Source of the DNA: Plantago major
Lineage: Eukaryota; Streptophyta; Magnoliopsida; Lamiales; Plantaginaceae
DNA: 64,000 bases
Direction: 5' to 3'
Assembly (NCBI GenBank): GCA_026545765.1
Contig: JAIFAC010000016.1
Span: 351,958-415,957, forward strand
The notes beneath the pieces were generated by a model, which saw nothing but the letters and a program-made list of their open reading frames with translations, had not been told where the DNA came from and searched no databases. Position numbers and translations under genes: made by a program. Shown here piece by piece: positions 26,055-40,550 of the stretch (position 1 is its first letter; each line of letters starts with the position of its first letter).

Positions 26055-27140
26055 ACGAAGAAGTGCTTAAAGTGCACGCGCTTCCAAAACACCAGCAGAT
26101 CCCTAGACACAAGGTAGGCTTATCCACTCGTGGATGTAAGAAGTGCTTAAAGTGCACCTGTCTTTGCTGCTTGGAAATGCTATCAGGTCATAGATACGAA
26201 ATGCTACTCATAGGCTTGGGTGTCAGAAGTGCTAAAAGTGAACTCGTCTTAGCTTGTAAAAGCTAGCAGGTCTATAGTTGCTGGCTGCGAGTGAGCTTAC
26301 CCATTCGTGGATGTAAGAAGTGCTTAAAGTGCACTCGCTTACGCTTGTAAACACCAGCAGATTCTTAGAACAACCTGCTTCCGGATGTAGAAAGTGTAAA
26401 CTGCACTCGCTTACGCTTCTAAACACCAGCAGATTTATAGGACAACCTGCAGATTGAATCTTGCTGGCAGCACTGGTCAAGCAAACGCTTAGAAAGTGCT
26501 AAAAGTGCACCTGTCTTTGCTTTGAAACACCTACAGGACTATAGATACGGAATGCTACCCATAGGGCTTGGGTGTCAGAAGTGCTTAAACTGCACTCGTG
26601 CTCCCTTGTAAACACTAGCAGGCCTATGGTTGAAGGCTGCGAATTTCTAGGCATCTTTCTCAGGCGGATGTAGAAAGTGCTTAAAGTGCACTTGCCTTTG
26701 CTTTGAAACACCCGCAGGTCTATAGACAAAAAATGCGACTTTCTAGGGCCAGGCGGATGTAGAAAGTGCTAAAACTGCACACGTCTTTGCTTCTAAAAGA
26801 TAGGAATGAGATGCAGATTTCTAAGCTTGCTTCTATGAACTATAGACCAAGAGCCTAGCACGGGGACAGCTGCAAAAGAAAGTGCTGAAAGTGCACTAAG
26901 CCTCCCTTGTAAAAGGTAGCAGGTCTATAGACACAAGATGCAACATTGTAGGGGACGTACAAGAAGTGCTAAAAGTGCACTCGTGTTCTCTCTAAAAGAC
27001 CTGCGGATTCATAGGACAACCTGCAGATTGAGTCTGGCAGAAAAAAGCTTAGAAAGTGCTTAAACTGCACACGTCTTACCTTCTAAAAGATAGCAGGTTG
27101 GTCCTGAAACCTGCGACTTGTCCGATCGGAAAATCAGCAA
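26055..27140 (+). repeat. Tandem repeat locus B, about twelve ~90 bp units
   Basis: Same family as locus A. Cores begin near 26062, 26142, 26228, 26319, 26393, 26495, 26580, 26675, 26765, 26881, 26965 and 27055, giving periods of 74-116 bp. GGATGTA or GGTGTCA usually precedes the core, and CCAGCAGRT or GCAGGTCTATAG follows it. The units vary in length and share order-specific variants, which suggests growth by unequal exchange. Short open frames through it on both strands are by-products of the repeat and not genes. The array is G+C-richer than its surroundings. Confidence 0.9.
26098..26290 (+). repeat. Near-identical copy of 10666-10863
   Basis: About 195 bp match 10666-10863 in the same orientation. 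By eye I count three substitutions (including GCTAGC/GCTATC and GTCTTT/GTCTTA) against about four small indels: a 7 base block (GCTCCTG) only in A, three extra bases (GCT) only in B, one T, and CT. This is a recent exchange or duplication between the two loci. Confidence 0.85.
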
Positions 27141-27565
27141 AGTCCATGTCCAAGGGAGCCATTGCCAACTTTTTTGGGTCGATTTCCCATCTAAAAAGAG
27201 CGATTTGTTCGCACAAAAGTGCACGCAAAAATGTGCCCGAGTATGAGGGATATACTCAGTCAGACAGCAGGTATGTATGTATCCTTATCTCTACCAGGAA
27301 AATTTCTTTGTAGAAAGTCAATCAAAAATCTCGAATTTCGAACACTCTAGTCTCTAGTCTAGAAAAACAGTAAAACAGTAAAAACAGTAAATCTCAAAAA
27401 TCCTTAAAGAATCCATAGCTAGCTATTTCTATATGGAAATACCTAAAAATAGGTAGTGAAAACGGGTCCAAAGTGGCTTCCAATGGGCCGCGGAGGGTCG
27501 TTTCTAAGTGAAAGGAAGTGCAATCGATCAAATTGGAAGAAATCCGTTGAAATTCCATGGAGGAG
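27141..27565. other. G+C-richer tail after repeat locus B, unidentified
   Basis: Directly after the array come two denser segments, about 27110-27290 and 27460-27570. They include runs such as GGGCCGCGGAGGGTCG that are very unlike the AT-rich filler, and one more core-like piece (AGTGCAC near 27222). Between them is a low-complexity run of CAGTAAAA repeats (27367-27392). I see no conserved coding frame. They may be a divergent end of the repeat or inserted foreign sequence. Confidence 0.4.
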
Positions 27566-30500
27566 TGCATATCTCTTCTTATCGCACGCTATTACGTAAT
27601 TGAAATTGTAGGTTCCATTCTTCTATCTTATTCTTCTACTTAGCTACTCCAACCTATCCTACCTATAAACATTTATCCGGGAGTCTTTACTTTTCCTTCA
27701 CATTTTCAGTAACCTTAATTTCTTAGCTTTAGTACACAATGAGTTAACCTAGATTAAAGCCTACCCGATCCTAATTATTAGAGGAAAGCCTGCCGACCTA
27801 TATATTTTTAAGCTTAGTAATCCTTTTGTGACGTGTCCTTATAACTGTATATAGGCATTTTTCTTGTTCTGCACAATCATACTTATTAAAGATGGAATTG
27901 TATTAGATATATTCGTATTTGGATCATCTTGGTTTTCTATATTAGGATATTCTCTCACATTATAGAACTACATCTCCATAGAAAGCATGCAACAAAGCTA
28001 GAGGCTTCTTTTTTTCGCTTCTATATATACTAGAAATTATCCATACCTTATGAGATACTTTTAGTATAAGAACTAAGAACTAGAAATGGCAGAAAATGAA
28101 CCTTGTTTTGGGTGTAATGCCTTTAAAACCTTATAGTTGTTTAGTAGTAAGGATTATAGTGGACCCCTCCGAAATCGAGGAACACTATAAAATACAAAAA
28201 GTATGCTGGATAAGATAGAAATTTTTGGAGAGAAAGTATTACTATCTAAGCTTGCCTAAAGAAGTTGTTGTAAATGCCTTGGTAGATCTCTATTAAACGG
28301 GCAGGGGATGGTACTTGGTTTAGTTAGAGTTTTGGTTAAGATTTGATCTCTAGTAGGGCAACTTATTATAATAGAACTTAAACGTGGAAACATAGGCTGC
28401 AATATTGTTTGTTTCTATGCCTCATCACATCTAAGTAAAATATGTAATAACCATAAAAACTAAGGTTAAAACATAGCAAGGCTTAGGAGTTTCATAACTT
28501 TTCTCAAATTTCATTTCTTGCTTTTCTCACTTGAGTAGTAATAGCGTGTATGGTGCTATATGGTGTAAGTATTCCCTCCTGTTCTGTTTGAGAATGTCTT
28601 AGTATCTAATTTAGTATCTAATGCTATCATATCAAAATCCAACAAAAGTGTCTAAATTATTAAATTATGTTGTATTATTGACCAAACAGTATAGGTTGTT
28701 GACTATCCTACTACGCGAGAACTTCCGGGTGATGCCAAACATTCTAACACCAAAAAACATGTTCTTATGCATGAAATTTGCTACATACCAGGACAAGTAA
28801 ACGTATGCTCGATTGAGAGTAAAGGTATAAATTAAGGAAAGCACTATTATAGGTTATAGACGTACTACTCCAAAAGCACAAAACATCCAACAAAACATAA
28901 TAAGAAGACATAAGGCACGATTCTAATCCTAGTAGTACAGTTTTATAGAATTTATTATAGGATCTCCACGAATTGTAGTTTCTTATAAAAAGTTCTACTT
29001 GCTCGAAGGGGATATTTGGGTGTTTTTGTTTCTAACATCAAAGCCTAACCAAGTTAATCGGGTGTACTTCCTAGAGTTAAGTGTAGTATATAAAAAATAG
29101 ATATCAAAGACAATTCTAGACAGACAGAACGTGTTCATAAAAAAGAAAGAGAAAGAAGAGAAGAGTTACAATAAGAGTAATACACCGTGCAGCATAACAT
29201 AGATTGAGACCTGATACGTCTTCTTAAGTCCTCTTTGTTTTAACCAATACTTTTTGCAAGGAACACTTCTTATTGTCTTGTTGTCCAGAATTATAAATTA
29301 TAATATTAGCTAACATGTTTTATTTGAGACCTTAAAAGTATATCTATCTTTGATGCTGGCCTTGAATACTCATTGAGTTTTATACCCTTGTGAACTTATC
29401 TTACTTAAATATGTTTCGCTCTTACTTCTACTCCCAGATATAGTGTAACCCCCCGCAGATTCTTACCTTTTTTAAAATTGCTATAAACATGCCGGGTTGC
29501 CTTCTTGCAAAAGGATTCCTTTTTGAGGACTCATTGTAATGTGGTTCCTTTATTATAACAAAATAGAATGGGTTGATAAGTTAGGCTGGTGAAAGGGTTT
29601 GGGAAATTAAGTATACCTATGTGTGATAAAAGTTACAAGTTATGGAAGAAAATAAAATGGAGGAAGACCAATACTATGTGGAAAATGCCGAGCAAGTAGA
29701 ATGGAAAAGACATCGCTAAACTAAAAGGGAAAATACTTTATGATTAAACTTGGATTAGCTTGCTGACATAGAAAAATAGAACATATAGATCGAGTAATAA
29801 CCAAAATTACCTCAAAAGAGCAAACCCTGGAGAGGGATAGGAGTGGCATACTATGGATTATTCACAAGTCTTATTGCACATCTCTATTGGATATTATTTA
29901 CTTAACCTTTTTATCTTAGCATGGACAATGCTGGATTTTTATGAGTTGGATTCTTATATCATTTCATAATTAACTATTTAAATTAAATAGAGTAGAAAGT
30001 AGTTAAGGTAGGGGTTTGGGTAGATCACACATTTTATTTATCCTAACATTTTGTTATTTTGATACTTAATGGTACTAAAGGATAACTTATGACGTGTTGT
30101 CAGTTATTTGTTACCCCATGATGAACTCCAACCTTTATGTGACCCTAAAGGTTAGCGGTTACGAAGATTGTACGGGGAGAATAGAAGCCGTTTATAGAAG
30201 ACTGAAACGAAAGAAATAACCCATGTTAACTTTTTATTTATTGTATTGTGAGGCTCGCCCAGTATATAAATAAATTTTAAGATAATAAATAGGTAAAACC
30301 TCGTACTGAACTTTTGGTTAATTGATCACAAGATTTCTCTATCCAAGCAACTACTCTTTCCTAGCAGAGGATAAATAAAGAGAATAAATGAATAAATAAA
30401 TATGTTATGAGTCAGTATCAGTAAAGGATTATGCTAAGAGATATAAAGGATAAGTTCAAGACTCCTCAAATAGAGAATATAATGGTGAGAGCTTTGACTT

Positions 30501-33500
30501 TTTTTGTGCATTTTGTGCAAAGGATATATAAAATGTGATTTTAGACATAGAAAACAACTTGAGCATGAATGATTTAATCTATAATCTTCTATTATTCCTC
30601 ACAGAGTATCCCGTAACAAATACTCTTCTTCCTACCATGCATGCTAGAATTCAATTAACCTGCTGTTTAGTAATCCAGAAATATAACTACAATAGGTATG
30701 GCCCCCTAATAAATCTATTTTTGGCAATTATTTCTTATCTCAGCTTTTTAGGTTTACTTGGGCACGCAAGAGGGAAAGGGTATCAAGCCTACTAGATATT
30801 TCTTAGCTTTCATGTTATATTATAAATTATACTTCAAAGAGTACCTTCTATACGACTATATATACAATTTAAGGCAAAGTGACAACAAGTTATATCTCTC
30901 TCATATTCTCTTTTAATCACCAGCTACATTGACTATATTACATGACAGAATCCAGTATTACCATTTTTGTTTATTACCTTACCCGAACTAGATATAACTA
31001 AGAATATATGCGTGTGTTACATCATACCTACACAATCTGATCACTTTTCTCTTGTGTGAATGTGAAACTGGATCTTCTTACTTAATTTTGCTCAATACTT
31101 TTTTTTTGAAAAATCAAGAACTAGTTATGTGAAACGAAATCCCTCCTCGGTTTTTAAGCCAGCAATTATATTCAAGTACTCAGCCTTCCCGTGGTTCTTT
31201 CTTTATGTAGATAAGTCTAGAAGATTATTATACTTAGTAACTGTCAATGCTTTTCCAAGGGTTTACTCTATTTTCATTTTATAGTTTAAGTCCATAAACA
31301 AAAAAGCCCTTAGTTTATTACAACAATGACACCATTTTCAAGTTCTACTACCATACCTAGCAAGCGCATTAATTTTTCTATTTTTTTCACTTTCACTACT
31401 ACACTACTAGGGAGGAGTCAATTTTCATATTTTTAGAACCCTGCGCTAAGGTAGATTAAGGGTTACATAATTTCCTCGAAAATGGGAATCGCCGACTAAC
31501 AACATTGCACTTCCCTTATAAACAGACAAAAAAATAGATGACTTTTTATTGATTTTGGTCTCCGGCCATAGGATAAAGTAAGCTTTTTGAAAATTATGTA
31601 CTAAACATGTCTCAAATTTACTAAAAGTTATAGTTTCATATAGACCAAAGTAGCGTTTTGCCCCTTTTAGCTTTGGAGATTGTTATCATTTTTGGAGAAC
31701 TCGTTGCTCGTAAGGAGTCAAAGTGAGAAAGTCAAGTTTTAACTTAAAAAAGTGGATGAAAATTAGAAACTTAATTAGTTACCAACGCCAAGATACTATA
31801 TTCTTAAATACACATACTAAAATATAAGACCTTTTTCTATAATATATATTGGTAGCGGACTAAGTAATTGTTACTTCCACGAATTCGACTTTGTTTAGGT
31901 TTTACAAACTACAAACAGAGAATTTCACAAAATTGACTTAAGGAATCTTGGCTTATGGAACAGTACGATTTACTTTCATACATCTATTAATAGAAATAAA
32001 TAGGAATAATTAAATCAAGAATTATGAATGCGGCTAGAATAAGAAAGAGTTTGCTCGAGAGAATGAATAAATATTAGAATAATTAATAATGGTTTTTTCA
32101 CGTAAAGAACTTAATAAGTCCTATTAGAGAGAGCTACGATACTGTTTCCTAAAAGACGGATGCGTATATTGTTGTAATTTTAGAAGATAATTATCAGTTT
32201 CGCTGTATTTAATTCATGAAGAAAGGTTGTCTTTCAAAACTAACTAGAATATCTCTTACCTGTATGTTAAGTTTCTCTATCCAAAGTATTATTTCAGCGC
32301 GCAATAACATTAGTTCAAATAAAGTAATGAAGGTAGAAAAAGTGAGGAAGAAAAGTTATTATCGTTACTGATGTTATACTAAGAATATGAACAAAACAAT
32401 AGGTATTCTAAGAGTTCTGTGGAAAAACAAGAAGAAGTATACCAGTTTATTTTTAAACACAGCTGCAAAACTACAAGAAATGGTACAGAATTACTTACAA
32501 GGACCTTTTATGGATTAAGATAAATAATTGAAAGAAGGATTTCATGAACTTAACAACAAAGAATAGATCAGAGATTTAGTTTACAACATAATACATAGTA
32601 AATAAAAAACCTATGTTTTCCTAAGAAGTCCCTTACTTACTTAGTTAGTTAGAGATTTTCAAGATAAAAAAAAATAGAAGTAAGATATAAATAAAAATAA
32701 AGTAGTAATTTCGAAACAAATTCCACAACACTGATATAATAGGCGAAAACAGTTGAGGAAAGACCCATATCAAAGATCTGCTAGAAAAGATAAAAAGAAG
32801 ATGTAAGAAGAAAATAGACTAGCAAACGAATACTTCGCGGATACCTAATTAACTTAAAAGCGAGGAAAGAGACAGCATATTCCTTGTAATATTAATAATT
32901 TTCGTGAAGAAGATGCCAGAGTTAGGTTGGTTTCCCTTATTTTAATAAATAGTTATTATATATTTTATAGTTTAGTTAGAAGACAAATAGATTAGTAAAT
33001 AAAGACAACAAGAGATATAAAATCTAGTATACAACAACTTCAGGAGATAAAGTTCTTAGTGTTGTTACCGCTTAGGTAGAATTATTAGTCATTTTATAAG
33101 TTTACCTCTAAACGAAGGTTTTTTCTACTTAACTTCGAAAAAGAGTCGTGCAAGATAATAAATATAGAACAACATACCTTATTGTCCCTTTGGAAACTAA
33201 TAAAAGAAAATTGAGTAGTTTCGGTCATATGTACCATAGAATTCTTTATAGGTACTTAAAAAATATAGGATATAAATTTTCGGAAAGAAAAACTTGTAAA
33301 AACATTTTCTAGGCAGGAAAGTATGAAACCAACAAGATTCGTTTGGTGATAATTTTATCGTGAAGGTAACGTGAAGTAATAAAAAATACGAAATTCTAGA
33401 AACAAAAGCAAATTCAATCCTTCCAAAGAGATCTACCCTAAAAGGTCCATGCCATACATTCAATTAATTAACCGAAGATATCTGACTAAACAGAGTTTTC

Positions 33501-36500
33501 CCCGTTTGTATCAAAAAAGTTTAAAAAAGAACTGGTGGTTTTTCCTCTTCTCTATTTCGGCTGCTTACATAGATGTAATTTTGAAAATAGAAATACACAA
33601 TATAAACGGATGTTTGACTAGTATACGTTATACCCTTTTGGGAGTTTCTATTTCTAGTGGAATAATCTCAGGAATTGCCCTGTTTTTTGGACTTTCTGCT
33701 GGCACAAATTATTACTTAGTTTCAGCGTGTCACGAACTGCTTTGAGGAATTCTATTGGAAAGGAAAGATACGATAAAATGTTTTAGGGATACTTCGATTA
33801 GTGGCACTTTGACTCATATTTTGACTCATATAATAAAAATAGATGAAAGAACGGGATTTCTTATTTCTTGACTTTGTCCTATCTAAACCTAAAAGATTCC
33901 TTTTTTCTGTTTCTCTCTTCTTAGATTGGCTGTGTTAGAGGCAATTGTAGCTCGTAATATTATTTGTTGTCTATGCATATTTTTATTGTAAGTATTTTTC
34001 CTTAAATACCCAAAATGAACAAGAATAGTGAAGATAAGTCTGTCTTAGAAATAGAACTAAAAGGAGAAAAGACTCATTTTACTACGAAAAGATACGTAAA
34101 GTAAGAGATTCAAAATGAAACCAAGACCAAAGCATAGATTCATATCTTCCATAATGAAGCCTAAAAGAAACTACAGACAGAGACGACTTTTTTCTATTTT
34201 TAGTATTATCTAATCATAGATATAAGATATACAAGGACAGCAACAAGCAAGTTTATCCCAAAGAAAAAGAATAGTAACAGAAAGGAAGAAAGCTTTGGTT
34301 GGGCATTCAGAAGAATAGAGATCTGTTGTGAAATGGTAAGGGAATTCCTACATACAAAAAGAATTTCTACCTAGACTAAAAAGTAGGCATATGATGACGA
34401 CGTCTTAATCCTAATAACGTGCAATAACCTTATGGCTTAGCTTATTCTTTCACATGTATGTATGGTAGGTATACTTCATTTCTTTACTAGTCTAAAATGA
34501 GGAGGAAGGAAAACGACATGTCTGGCCAAAGAAAATATCTTGACTTAGTTAACTAACCTTACTAATTGAATCTACTTGAGTAACAGGCAATAGAAGATTA
34601 ATATAGAATGACAAAAAGAAATCTAAGGATATACCCTCGAATAGACAAAATTGAAAGAAAAGTTTCTAAAACACTTTGGAGAATCACTTACATTTGTTCT
34701 TACGGACCTAGTTTATTATCCTTCGTCATATGCGGGCTGTAAATACTATGCACTTAAGTTCGATATAGTTCGTATTTGAACAGTATTATTAACACTCTGA
34801 GAAGTTATTCTTGATAATAGTACGTTATTAGAGCTAGCATGTGTTGGAAATGCTGTGTTTATACTTATGTCTGCTATGTATTAAAATGAGATGAAACGAA
34901 AAGAATTGTTTTGTATTATAACTATGTACTTTAATTTAATTGTATTACAACTACAAAAAAATACCAATACCAACTATTATGTTTATATGGTTTTATGTTC
35001 TGCTACAGTTTCTGTATTCCCTTCTGCAGCTATTATGAAAATCTATAGAGTTCTTTACCGAAAAGCTATTCCCGGAGAATCAGTTGATATAGTTTAAAAT
35101 ATATTTTTATTATATGTCAGTCAAGCGTTTACTATCCTGTGTTTGCTTAATCCATATTCCTCATTTTTTTATGTGATGTGAAAACTAGAACTACATTCTA
35201 CAAATAACTACTGCCAACTCCAAGTAAATGCTACCTGCCGGGAGTCTCTTTGTCAAAAAAAAATAATAGGAGAAATGAAGTATTTATTCTTAATATCCTA
35301 GCATTGAAAACGAAATAAACGGTAATGTAATGGAAGACATTTGTTTGGTATTATATATGTTATTATATTTCTTAAGTAGGTAAGGAAGGAAGGAAGGAAG
35401 GCTGCATACTAAATAGCTAATAATAAATAACCAAACCAAAAAGAGGCAAAACCAGAGTATATATTCATCAATGAAAGTCATTTATTATAGTACAGCCTGT
35501 ATTAATTCCTTAATAACAATCTTCTCTCCTCACGAACTAGATAAGATACCCAACAACAACTCAAGGACACCTCTCAAGTCTAAATATATAAATTCCTTAT
35601 ATAAACTTATGACAAATAAATTATTTGGTATAGGTAATATACATGAAAACGTATACGTTAATGTACCTGAATGTGCTTGTCACCAGCTATTTTTCAATAG
35701 AAATCTTAGAAAGGGGAGCGGGGATATATGAGTTGGATTACTACATACCTTTTTTGTCAGGAATGTATGCTCACTAAATAAATTTGATCCAGTTATACTG
35801 ATAGAATTATTGAGTCACTTAAAGAGCTTAAAGAGAATATACCGCTAAGGAGTACACCTACCCGGTGCGTTTTTTATTTATTATTGGCAAGACAACACGT
35901 GAATCAATTCGTTTCATTTGCAGCATGAATATGAGAAAAGGGAGATTACTTAGTACTAACGAGTTACTATTGCATTCTATTGTATACTATAGATCTACAA
36001 AGACTTCTCAATAATCAAATATATTTTTCTTATTATATATAATATATAATATAAACTTATTATAATATAAATAAGTAATATAAAATAAGTAATATAAATA
36101 AATAAGTACCGCCTTTTTCTAGATATAGGTCTATAAGATAAAACTCGTTTAGGGTAAATAAGTAATAACCGTATTCTGCTGAGCACCTATTAAGAAGTGA
36201 GGTCAGGGCGAAAAGTCCATATGTGTCCTCAAATCAGGGAATGCCAGGAAATGGAGAAGTTAAAAGCTAAGCTCTTAACTAAAAAATATTCTTTATCTGG
36301 AAGGGAAAACTGAGTGAGAACTACACATAAGATAACTGATAACGGTGTTAATTAAGAAATATTAGAAATCGTAAATATTCTTGGTTAGAAGAGGAAATTA
36401 CTTAGCATTATATATATATATATAAATTTTCTATACTTTCCGCAAACCACAAGTGCTTTCATATACTTATATATATATATAAACTAAACTAGCGGGCTAA

Positions 36501-39500
36501 CCCAACCCATTTTGCTAAATATCATTATTGCAGATCCTTAGAGTAAGAACTGAAGATTGTGAAGAATAATACTTAAATAACTTTACACTGGTTTACATCA
36601 GTACCTCCCTCCATTCCTATTCCTACCGAGGATTGAAAGAAAGAAATCCACTTACAACATCCCTAGTAATTTTGATTCTACAACTTTTCTATTATAATAC
36701 CACTAAAACCACCCCAAAATAACCTACTTCTAGTTCACCCTTCATTCTTACTTAATTAAGTCTTGTTACCTACTCCTTTTCTATATACTCTTTTGTTTGA
36801 CTCTATGCATGTGTTGACTACTCTATTTCGATATCTTTTTCTTAATTTATTAGGGCAAAATTCTATGGGCGATTTTCTAGTTTTACTTGTTGCTGTACTG
36901 CATATTTCTATTTCATTATTACTGGTGCTATTGTATCTCAATTATAACCAATATCTAAACAACTTTGTGGAATAAGCAACAAACTCGTATTAACATCTTA
37001 CTTTCCTTTCTACTAGTAATAAAGGTTACCCAAAATTATAGTTCGAATTCGTACCTTTTTTATCTTACCTGCATGTCTTACCGTCTACCTGCCGCAGATA
37101 ATATATAATGGAATATGAAAAAATGGTCTTTATAAGCAGTTAAAAAGAACTTTAGGGGATGTCGATTCGATGTACTTAACTTAGTAAATTACAAATACTC
37201 TAATTATGTACTTCTATAGTTGTTTCTACTACAATTTATATGAGGTTTTTCTTCGTCTTTTTTGGAATCGCTTAGAGTTAACTCTTGATTGGTATCTGCC
37301 TAATAACTTCTTTCTTATCTAACCCTCAGTATTTATATTCTATGTATGTCCTGTTATAGATTTTTATTCCAGTTTCATATTCTTCATTTTCATCAATAGT
37401 TGTGTTATACTAGTAGGGTTTCCTTGTACAGGTGGTAAAATTGCATAGGTGCCTTGTAATTAACATTACTAGAAAATTATGGTTTATGGTCGAATGAGTG
37501 CAAGATTCTGTATTCAATACTAACAACAAAAAGATATTTCATTGCTGGGTTGATCAAACTATGCCCTTAATGGTTACGAAAAGAATTATACTTACTTTAC
37601 TAGTTTTCACTTTCTTTGTCAATCTTGCCAATCAATGACTATTACTTTTCTAGATTTTAGGCATATCGTGTATAGAAATCCTAACCAAATAAATCATGAA
37701 TTAAAGTTAAAGAAAGATACTTAATTACTCTTTCTTTTTCTATCTCTTATTTATGTAGGTAACTACTTAGAAGACACCAGCTCGGGTAGAGCTTTTCACC
37801 TGGGAGAAGAAAAAGGAGAAGAAAAAATACAAAATAGAGTATTAATAAGATAAGATTAGTTATATGCCTTCTTTTTTTTATCCATACATAATTTATATTA
37901 GTTGTTTACAGCTGTTATATTTTATGTATTGGTAGTTAGAAAGAATACGAGTTAATCGAGTTAATAATGATTTATTTATTTATGTCCTTGCTTTTTATCT
38001 CCTTCTCCTTGTAGTAGCGCTGTAAAACAAACACATATTTAAAACAGGTACTTATTCTTGTCTTATCATGTGTAGTTATTAATTTAAAATAAGCAAGCTT
38101 TTCCTCAATAGATTATTCATTCTATGTTATACCTTTCTACCTATTACCTATTTCTCCGTTTAGATTCTTATTCTATATTATTTCCACCCTATTATACTTC
38201 TTATCTTAGGAAAGGAGGACTATCCCCCTGGTGCTGAGAAAGAGCAGAGAAAGGCAAAGAAGATCGTAACATATAAATAAGTTTATCAACCAAAAGGTCG
38301 TTCTCATTATGTGCATTTCTTATCCCTCTTCTTTGTTTGTTATTTCTTGTTATTTACCGAAATTTACTATATAGATATGTAGCATAGAATAGATAAAAGA
38401 AAGTAGAGATGTCTTGTGCAAAAAGAAGTTAGATCTTTAATAGATTACATAATATCAGAAACGCGAAATCTTGTACTTTCTTAGTCTTATTTATATAGGG
38501 AAAGCCCAAAATAAAAGATAAAACAGGAATTGGAATACAACCACTTTTAATAATTAATAATGCCTTGCTAAAAAAGATCTATGTAAGAAGAGATCTAAGG
38601 AGTTCTACCTACTAATGGATTTACTGCTTTTTATAAATATTAAACTTAAAAACTTAAGGAGATAGGGGGGATGGCATTCCTTACTTTCTATTATATTCCA
38701 TATACTCTTTGAAGATATATATAAGGTAGACTTCAACCAAAGTAACATTTCGAGACCAACAAAAGAAGGTAGCCAACCAAAATGAAGAGAATTGATCCAA
38801 CCCAGTAACGTAACGAGTAAGAGCAGACCAGAGAGAGTGTAGTTAAGGAATTAGATAGTCCTTGATTGTTTTTATCTAATTGGATTGGATTCTTAGCTCT
38901 TGTAGATTTTTCATACATAGTTCTAAAAGTAAACTAGAAAGAAATTGAATATATTCTAAATGCTCTATCTAATCTAACCTTTCCTAATTATTCTATTCCA
39001 CTACTATGTCCAATCTCCAACATCTCCACCAACATGCCTTCTTCCAGCGAGTAAATCTATTTTCTAGTTATAATGTGTTGTTTATCTTACTCTACAAAAA
39101 AAAAGTACATTGAAGTAGAGCGGGTATGTCATGATGCTATATTTTCATTATTAATAGATTTCAATTGTATTGTATTGTAGTTGCTCCCCTAATTCTTAAT
39201 TCTTTTTTAACTTGGACCTCATTAGAATTTGCTTACATAATATAAATAGAATAAGCTAGCCTACAACATAAATGATTCACTTCTATACTTTTTTTTCCAT
39301 TCATATTACTTCATACAAATACATACACGGAAATAAGTATAAATTACTTAACTACCGGAATTAGAAAGAGATCTCTTTACTCTTTTCTTATCGCTGTTTC
39401 AGAGGATTAATTGGTGGTGGAGTGGAGGAAGTATAATTGGTTATTGCTTAATTAGAACTAGGTACTATACTCTCTGATTTGGATTAACTAACTTGTATTT

Positions 39501-40550
39501 ATTCATTATTAATATGTCTACTTATGCCTACTACAGAAAATTATTTCCCTTCTTTATTTTTTCTTTTTCTTCATTCATATAGATTTGGCTGTCCTTTCTC
39601 TCAATTCCTTATGTCATTCTCCTAGATAAGAATATGCACGCAACAACATCTCTTTTAAGTTTTCTCTATAAATGGATATGGATTATGAGAAGTTGTTTTT
39701 ACGGGAGATTCTTTGGAAAGAAATGTGGGTCTTTATCCAAAATGTTGTGTCCACATCTTATTCCTCCTAGGGATCCTTTCTTATAATAAATATTTCATGA
39801 CTTCTCATTTATCAGACTTCAAAGAAAGCATTACGAAACATAGCATAGAAATATAGATGAATTGATTTTCTTGTACTTAGAAATGCCAGTTACAGGTATA
39901 ACCCTCCCGTTCCCGTTAGATTCTAGATTTCTAAAACTATACCAATTTTTGTGTATTTTATGGAATACCTTTTTTTTTCAATCAATTAATTCAATCAATA
40001 GTTCTTTTTGGATTACCTGTACAGTTAATTATTTAGTTAGCTCCTTTGTAACATTGTGCTCTATTCCTCTGGAGAAATAAATAATAGTAGGGAGGGTGGT
40101 GGTTATGCATGGATCTCTTTATTAATTATAGTAAATAGTCTTCGCTTACAAGTATGGTCATATCTCATTCCGAATAAATATTGGAAATGTCTTCTCTGAA
40201 ATCTTCCTCTTTGGCTATGACACTTGCGAAGAGTACTTAACTTAAAAGTCCTAAAATGTATTCATTCGTATTTTTGTAAACATACATAATAAACATAAAT
40301 GAAAAAGAGCTTCTATTTCCTTTGGATTCTTAGACCAGAAATCCTATTCTAACTATGCGAAAGTCTATTTTTGCCTTGCTTAACAACCTTTTTTTGAAAG
40401 AGAAGTATAGTTGTTACAGATATTGTTTTTTTTTGCTATATCAATTAGGGAAAGGTTTTACAAATGTCGAGCAGCTACAAGCTTAACATAGTATTTAAAT
40501 TTACAAGCGAATACTAGTCATGTGATAGGTTTTTAACTCTGCTTCGTTTA
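27566..40550. other. Stretch without a recognisable gene
   Basis: 27.6-29.5 kb is of the TpA-rich type; 31-40.5 kb has more CpG and long A or T runs. The longest frames are 98 codons (33449-33745, ATG, glycine/serine-rich hydrophobic end) and 86 codons (30535 and 35471), within what chance allows. GGAA is repeated four times near 35385-35400. AT runs occur near 36409-36424 and 36464-36480. Doubled words include TTAGTATCTAA near 28600-28622 and TTTTGACTCATAT near 33817-33831. Confidence 0.5.

Noticed and set aside
26055..27140. CRISPR array
   Set aside because: Units are degenerate over their whole length with no constant repeat and variable spacer pattern, and no cas gene is present.
26063..27313. 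Several 67-85 codon frames on both strands across the repeat array
   Set aside because: They follow the repeat units and have no independent support.
33449..33745. 98 codon ATG frame with a hydrophobic glycine/serine-rich C-terminus
   Set aside because: A few frames this long are expected by chance at this composition, and it does not match sdh3, sdh4, atp9 or any nad gene I can recall.
37779..37792. AGCTCGGGTAGAGC, a tRNA D-arm-like word
   Set aside because: No acceptor, anticodon or T arm can be placed around it.
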